Source: Chloroflexota bacterium
GTDB taxonomy: Bacteria > Chloroflexota > Anaerolineae > Promineifilales > Promineifilaceae
DNA: 42,485 bases
Assembly (NCBI GenBank): GCA_020631655.1
Contig: JAHDGV010000002.1
Span: 18,655-61,139 of the forward strand
Reading direction: 5' to 3'
The notes below the pieces were generated by a model. It saw only the letters and a program-made list of their open reading frames with translations. It ran no database searches and was not told the origin of the DNA. The position numbers and the translations under genes are program-made. Shown here one piece after another: positions 38,316 through 42,485 of the stretch. How positions within the stretch are numbered: the stretch's first letter is position 1; each line of letters starts with the position of its first letter.

Positions 38316-39340
38316 GAGTTCCCCTTAGCTTGAATAGATTTTTCTTCAGACGTTGGCAGATCGTGCAACCAGCAACGAACTTCATGATTTTCTGAGACTG
38401 TTTTCAAATCTGGATCTTCCTCTTTGCAAATTTCCAGATCATTTTCGATGCGCGCCGCACAGCGAGGTGCAAATTTACAGCCGGTGGGTAAATTGATTAG
38501 GTTTGGCACAGATCCCGGGATCGAAACAAGTTCGCGGTCAACGTCTCCCAGAACCGGAGTAGCGCCGATGAGAGCGGCCGTGTACGGATGTTTTGGATTT
38601 TCGAACAGCTCGTTAACTTCGGCCGTTTCAACAACTCGTCCCGCATACATCACCACAACCCGGTCACATAATTCAGCCACAACTCCAAGGTCATGGGTGA
38701 TCAAAATGACGGCCGTATCCATCTGGGATTTTAGCTCACGGATCAGGTCGAGAATCTGCGCCTGAATGGTCACATCCAGCGCTGTAGTCGGCTCGTCCGC
38801 AATCAGTAGCTCAGGTACACATGCCAACGCCATAGCGATCATCACACGTTGCGCCATGCCACCCGACATTTCGTGCGGCCAAGCGGTATAGCGGTCTTCT
38901 GGAGATGGAATGCCTACTAGGGTCAAAAGCTCAATGGTCCGTTGTTTGGCCGCCTCACGATCCATGTTTTGATGAACGTGCAGAACTTCGGTTATCTGGT
39001 CACCCACACGGAAAACCGGATTTAGCGAGCTTTGCGGTTGCTGAAAGATCATCGATATGCGATTCCCGCGAATCTCTGAAAGTTCTGTTTGAGTCATCTT
39101 CGAGAGATCTTCGCCATCTAGCAAGACCTCACCTTCAACAATCCGGCCGGGTGCACCGACTAAGCCCATAATCGAAAGAGATGTGACGCTTTTGCCACAT
39201 CCAGACTCGCCCACAATGCCAAGCACCTCACCACGATTAACGTGGAAACTAACTCCGTCAACAGCCCGAACAACACCAGATTCTGTAAAAAACTGGGTTT
39301 TTAGATTGTTGACGTCAAGAATTTTCCTGTCTTTTTCCAT
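38312..39340 (-). CDS. Oligopeptide ABC transporter ATP-binding protein (OppD-like), transporter 1
   Basis: [51 protein letters not shown]; start overlaps next gene (ATGA). Confidence 0.94.
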   Translation of the reverse strand: MEKDRKILDVNNLKTQFFTESGVVRAVDGVSFHVNRGEVLGIVGESGCGKSVTSLSIMGLVGAPGRIVEGEVLLDGEDLSKMTQTELSEIRGNRISMIFQQPQSSLNPVFRVGDQITEVLHVHQNMDREAAKQRTIELLTLVGIPSPEDRYTAWPHEMSGGMAQRVMIAMALACVPELLIADEPTTALDVTIQAQILDLIRELKSQMDTAVILITHDLGVVAELCDRVVVMYAGRVVETAEVNELFENPKHPYTAALIGATPVLGDVDRELVSIPGSVPNLINLPTGCKFAPRCAARIENDLEICKEEDPDLKTVSENHEVRCWLHDLPTSEEKSIQAKGNS

Positions 39341-39390
39341 TCAAATATCCAAAAGACCTTGTGGGTCTAAATAATTTTTATTTAAAATTT

Positions 39391-40011
39391 TTACTCGTTA
39401 AACTCAACACTTTCAACGATGAGTTTAAAAAATAGCTCGTTGTCTGCCCAATCATCTGGTGGGGCGGTTGCGGAAAAAATGTATACGGCACCGCCGTTTG
39501 ATTCCGCACCAACAATCCAAGCCTCTTGAGAGATTTCATTGTTTTCGGGGTCGGCCTCAAAATTCATCCGAATTTGTTTGGCCGGCCGGCCGTCAAGCTC
39601 AAAATCTTCGATATCTCGTAAGGTGGCGTACCCGTCACGTTTGGGGCCAAAATCCAGATAGTGATTGAACTCACCTTCTAAGTTACCGTGAACACTGATG
39701 ATGGGAACCCGCAAGATGGCCAATAACGGGCCGGGATCATCGCCTACAATGGTTTCGGTTGGGCCAACCGCCATGAAGTTTTGTTGCGGGATAATAACAG
39801 ACCAGTCTGATGGGTAAAGGAAATCAATCGCCGCAGCATTTTCATGCTGTTTCATCCTAACTTCATCCCCGGAAGATGCATCTGTCTCAGAGATCCCATC
39901 ATCCTCCGTTTCAGTCGTAGATGGCGGAGGAGTGCCACAAGAAACGGTTGCTAGTGCCAGTAGGATGAACAGGGCGAATGCCACATATTTTTTAAGACTA
40001 TTTTTGATCAA
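39391..40011 (-). CDS. Predicted lipoprotein (PsbP-like?) inside peptide transporter operon
   Basis: 206 aa; lipobox LALATVSC; IDFLYPSDWSVIIPQQNFMAVGP ... WIVGAESNGGAVYIFSATAPPDDW. Confidence 0.8.
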   Translation of the reverse strand: MIKNSLKKYVAFALFILLALATVSCGTPPPSTTETEDDGISETDASSGDEVRMKQHENAAAIDFLYPSDWSVIIPQQNFMAVGPTETIVGDDPGPLLAILRVPIISVHGNLEGEFNHYLDFGPKRDGYATLRDIEDFELDGRPAKQIRMNFEADPENNEISQEAWIVGAESNGGAVYIFSATAPPDDWADNELFFKLIVESVEFNE

Positions 40012-40019
40012 TGAACGGC

Positions 40020-40946
40020 CTATTTTAGTTTTGGGTCGAGGGCGTCGCGCAATCCGTCACCAATAATAAACACGCACAACACGGTGATGGTGATCATAAT
40101 TCCGGCCGGCAAGATCAAATAATATTTGTCTGGCTCAAAAACATACTGCTGTGACTTTGTCAGCATGTTGCCCCAAGTTGGTGTCGGCGGCCGTACGCCA
40201 AACCCGATAAAGCTCAGGATCGCTTCGGCCAGCATCAAATTACCAACCGCACGGGCTGCCACAATAATTACCGTTGGGATCACATTGGGCAAAATGTGCT
40301 TCATGATGGTGTACATGTTTGATGCACCCAAAGCGGTTGAGGCCATGACGTACTCGCGCTCACGGAGAGAGAACACTTGGCCACGGACCAGCCGTGTGGT
40401 GAACGGCCAGGCTGTAAACCCAAAAATAATTACCAAAAGTGGCGGGGTAATCTCAAATAGCGCACCCAGAATCAGGAGCAGGTAAAGCTGAGGGATTGAG
40501 TTGAGCGTGTTGATTAACCACATAATGATGTCATCAACAAATCCGCCAAAGTAGGCCGCTACCATCCCTAAGGTAATCCCGATTGTCAGGATGAAAAAGG
40601 CACTAAAGAAACCGATGGCCAGAGAGATTCGGCCGGCGTAAATTAGCCGGGCAAACTGATCTTGGCCCAGGTCGTCTGCGCCCAAAAGGTGCTTGGCAGA
40701 AGGTGGCTCAAACTGCGCTAGCAGATCTGTGTCAAACGGATCAACCCCAAGTGCGTTGTTGATAGGTGTTGAGAGAAGGGATGCCGCTAAGATAATCCCG
40801 ATGACAATAATGGCTGCCATCGTGAGCTTATCGCGACGAATCCGGATAAGCGCAATTTGCCAAAAAGAAAGAGGTGCTTCGTCTTTTAAAGCCTCTTTTT
40901 GATTTTCTTCACGTAAAAGATCTTGAATTGATGCTGGAGTTGTCAT
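40020..40946 (-). CDS. ABC transporter permease (DppC/OppC-like), transporter 1
   Basis: 308 aa; HLLGADDLGQDQFARLIYAGRISL, EYVMASTALGASNMYTIMKHILPNVIPTVI. Confidence 0.95.
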   Translation of the reverse strand: MTTPASIQDLLREENQKEALKDEAPLSFWQIALIRIRRDKLTMAAIIVIGIILAASLLSTPINNALGVDPFDTDLLAQFEPPSAKHLLGADDLGQDQFARLIYAGRISLAIGFFSAFFILTIGITLGMVAAYFGGFVDDIIMWLINTLNSIPQLYLLLILGALFEITPPLLVIIFGFTAWPFTTRLVRGQVFSLREREYVMASTALGASNMYTIMKHILPNVIPTVIIVAARAVGNLMLAEAILSFIGFGVRPPTPTWGNMLTKSQQYVFEPDKYYLILPAGIMITITVLCVFIIGDGLRDALDPKLK

Positions 40947-40963
40947 GGTATCCTCAATAGCTA

Positions 40964-41953
40964 TTAACTTAGTCGAACTCGAGGATCGACCATCACGAGC
41001 AAAATATCCGTCAGCAAATTACCTGCAATAACTAAAACGGATGAGATGACGGTTACCGCCATGACCACTGGAAAATCTCGTTGAGATAAGGCTTCAAGGA
41101 CCATACGTCCCATTCCGGGCCAGTTAAAAATGCGCTCAACCACTACAGACCCACCCAATAAGGCGGTAATTGCAGGGCCAATAATCACCACAATGGGGAT
41201 GAGAGCATTGCGGGCCGCATGTTTGAAATAAACTTTGAAATTTGTTAGCCCTTTTGATTTGGCTGTCCGGACGTAGTCTTGCCCAAGAACCTCGAGGGTT
41301 TCAGCCCGCATGTAGCGTGACATAACGGCGATCCAGCCTACACCTAGAACAACGGTTGGCAAAATTAAATGTTGGATACGAACCCATAGGTTTACTGTTT
41401 CTGAACTTCGAATGGGGACCATGCCACCCAGCGGCAATATGCCCCACCTGACCCCAAACAGAATGATGAGCATGATGCCTAAAAAGAAGGAGGGGACGGC
41501 ATCAAATATGACAGACATAAAGCGGATGAGGTTGTCTGATAGTTTCCCCCTGAATATTGCGGAGATAATCCCAAGCGAGATACCCACTACTGTTCCAATG
41601 AGCATGGCTCCTACGGTTAATTGCAAAGTTGGGCCAATTTTCTCTGCATACATCTCAATTACCGGCCGGTCTTTACGGATGCTTGTGCCGAAGTCCCCAA
41701 AAATGATTCCTTGATTCGGGCATTCTCCGCTCCAATCCCCCACCATATAGAAGGTGTATTGTTGCCACAGCGGCCGGTCCAGACAAAGCTGCTGCCGCTT
41801 TAACTCTTTGTCTTCGGCCGTAAATGTTGGATCGAAGAACAGCATGTCGATCGGGTCACCGGGTGAAAACTGAACCATTAAAAAAGTAATGATCGTCACA
41901 CCCAGCAGAGTCGGAATTGTCTGTAAGAGGCGTCGAATTAAATAAGTTGTCAT
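40964..41953 (-). CDS. ABC transporter permease (DppB/OppB-like), transporter 1
   Basis: 329 aa; MTTYLIRRLLQTIPTLLGVTIITFLMVQFSPGDP, YVRTAKSKGLTNFKVYFKHAARNALIPIV. Confidence 0.95.
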   Translation of the reverse strand: MTTYLIRRLLQTIPTLLGVTIITFLMVQFSPGDPIDMLFFDPTFTAEDKELKRQQLCLDRPLWQQYTFYMVGDWSGECPNQGIIFGDFGTSIRKDRPVIEMYAEKIGPTLQLTVGAMLIGTVVGISLGIISAIFRGKLSDNLIRFMSVIFDAVPSFFLGIMLIILFGVRWGILPLGGMVPIRSSETVNLWVRIQHLILPTVVLGVGWIAVMSRYMRAETLEVLGQDYVRTAKSKGLTNFKVYFKHAARNALIPIVVIIGPAITALLGGSVVVERIFNWPGMGRMVLEALSQRDFPVVMAVTVISSVLVIAGNLLTDILLVMVDPRVRLS

Positions 41954-42126
41954 ATAAGGGTCACATCCTTCTAGAAAAATACAGATTTTGCTTCGTATTA
42001 TTCAACTTTTCTTAAAATTTTAGCTATTTATAAAGTAGCATAAACCGGATTACGGTCACGCGATATCGTCCGTTATGCTCTATTTAGAAATTAAACAGCG
42101 ATCACCATTTGATTTCTAAGCTTAAA

Positions 42127-42178
42127 CATTAAGAGCTGTCTCCAAGGTAAATCTATACCCTAGGGACAGCTCTTAATG
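42127..42178. repeat. Inverted repeat cattaagagctgtctcc / gggacagctcttaatg upstream of transporter 1 permease
   Basis: Near-perfect ~16-bp arms (42127-42143 and 42163-42178). Confidence 0.65.
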
Positions 42179-42237
42179 TTGCACAGGTTTCTTTTCTAAA
42201 TGTTTAAGCCGCATGGTTTTCAGATGTTACTACAAAA

Positions 42238-42268
42238 AAGGCAGGGTAGAAAACTTCTACCCTGCCTT
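42238..42268 (-). terminator. Intrinsic terminator-like hairpin downstream of the partial SBP gene
   Basis: aaggcagggtagaa / ttctaccctgcctt perfect 14-bp stem, 3-nt loop, T tract on minus strand (complement of aaaaaa at 42234-42239). Confidence 0.85.
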
Positions 42269-42291
42269 GAGGGTTCAACTAAATTAGGAGA

Positions 42292-42485
42292 TTACTCTGC
42301 GGTAATAGCCCAATCTTGGATGTTGTAACGGAATGCCCATGGGTTTGGATCGATGTTGATCAAACGATCACGCCAAACTGCATTTGCTAAACCTACATAC
42401 AAGAAGTTGTATGGTACGTCGTTGTAGATCTCTTCTTGGTTGCTGTAGTAGAAAGGAGCACGCTCGCTTTCAACACAACCAGGAA
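42292..42485 (-). CDS. Family 5 solute-binding protein, C-terminal fragment (5' end beyond window edge)
   Basis: Manual minus-strand translation PGCVESERAPFYYSNQEEIYNDVPYNFLYVGLANAVWRDRLINIDPNPWAFRYNIQDWAITAE*; adjacent to Opp permeases. Confidence 0.85.
   Translation of the reverse strand, partial: PGCVESERAPFYYSNQEEIYNDVPYNFLYVGLANAVWRDRLINIDPNPWAFRYNIQDWAITAE

Noticed and set aside
1-42485. tRNA or rRNA genes
   Set aside because: None recognised by eye in the intergenic regions; a tRNAscan-SE/Infernal run would be decisive

Overview
This 42.5 kb window looks like chromosomal DNA from a Chloroflexota-like bacterium. That guess rests on gene content and protein style (P/T-rich lipoproteins, E/V-repeat linkers in solute-binding proteins); no search was run. 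I see these blocks, left to right. (1) Two tandem paralogous PMT/ArnT-like membrane proteins on the minus strand; the left one runs off the edge and is absent from the ORF track. (2) A STAND/NB-ARC-TPR regulator. (3) PepF. (4) A partial trp operon on the minus strand (trpE-trpS-lipoprotein-trpG-trpD-trpC) preceded by a clear Trp-specific T-box leader with a TGG specifier. (5) An orphan sensor histidine kinase. (6) A plus-strand run: aroB, Ser/Thr kinase, lysS, an Mrr-like nuclease-TM-CBM9-like fusion, a DUF427-like protein, then MDR dehydrogenase, PTPS-like, GT4 and methyltransferase. (7) Two complete or near-complete Opp/Dpp-type ABC transporter loci on the minus strand. The observations I rate highest are the membrane-tethered Mrr-like nuclease with a predicted extracytoplasmic carbohydrate-binding-like domain, the compact PTPS-like/dehydrogenase/GT/methyltransferase cluster with a Cys-to-Glu PTPS active site, and a family-5 solute-binding protein whose two halves appear circularly permuted, encoded beside permeases with enlarged loops. 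I also note the trp-operon T-box with palindromic repeats between its genes, and strong over-representation of the palindrome CGGCCG. All family calls come from reading motifs by eye.
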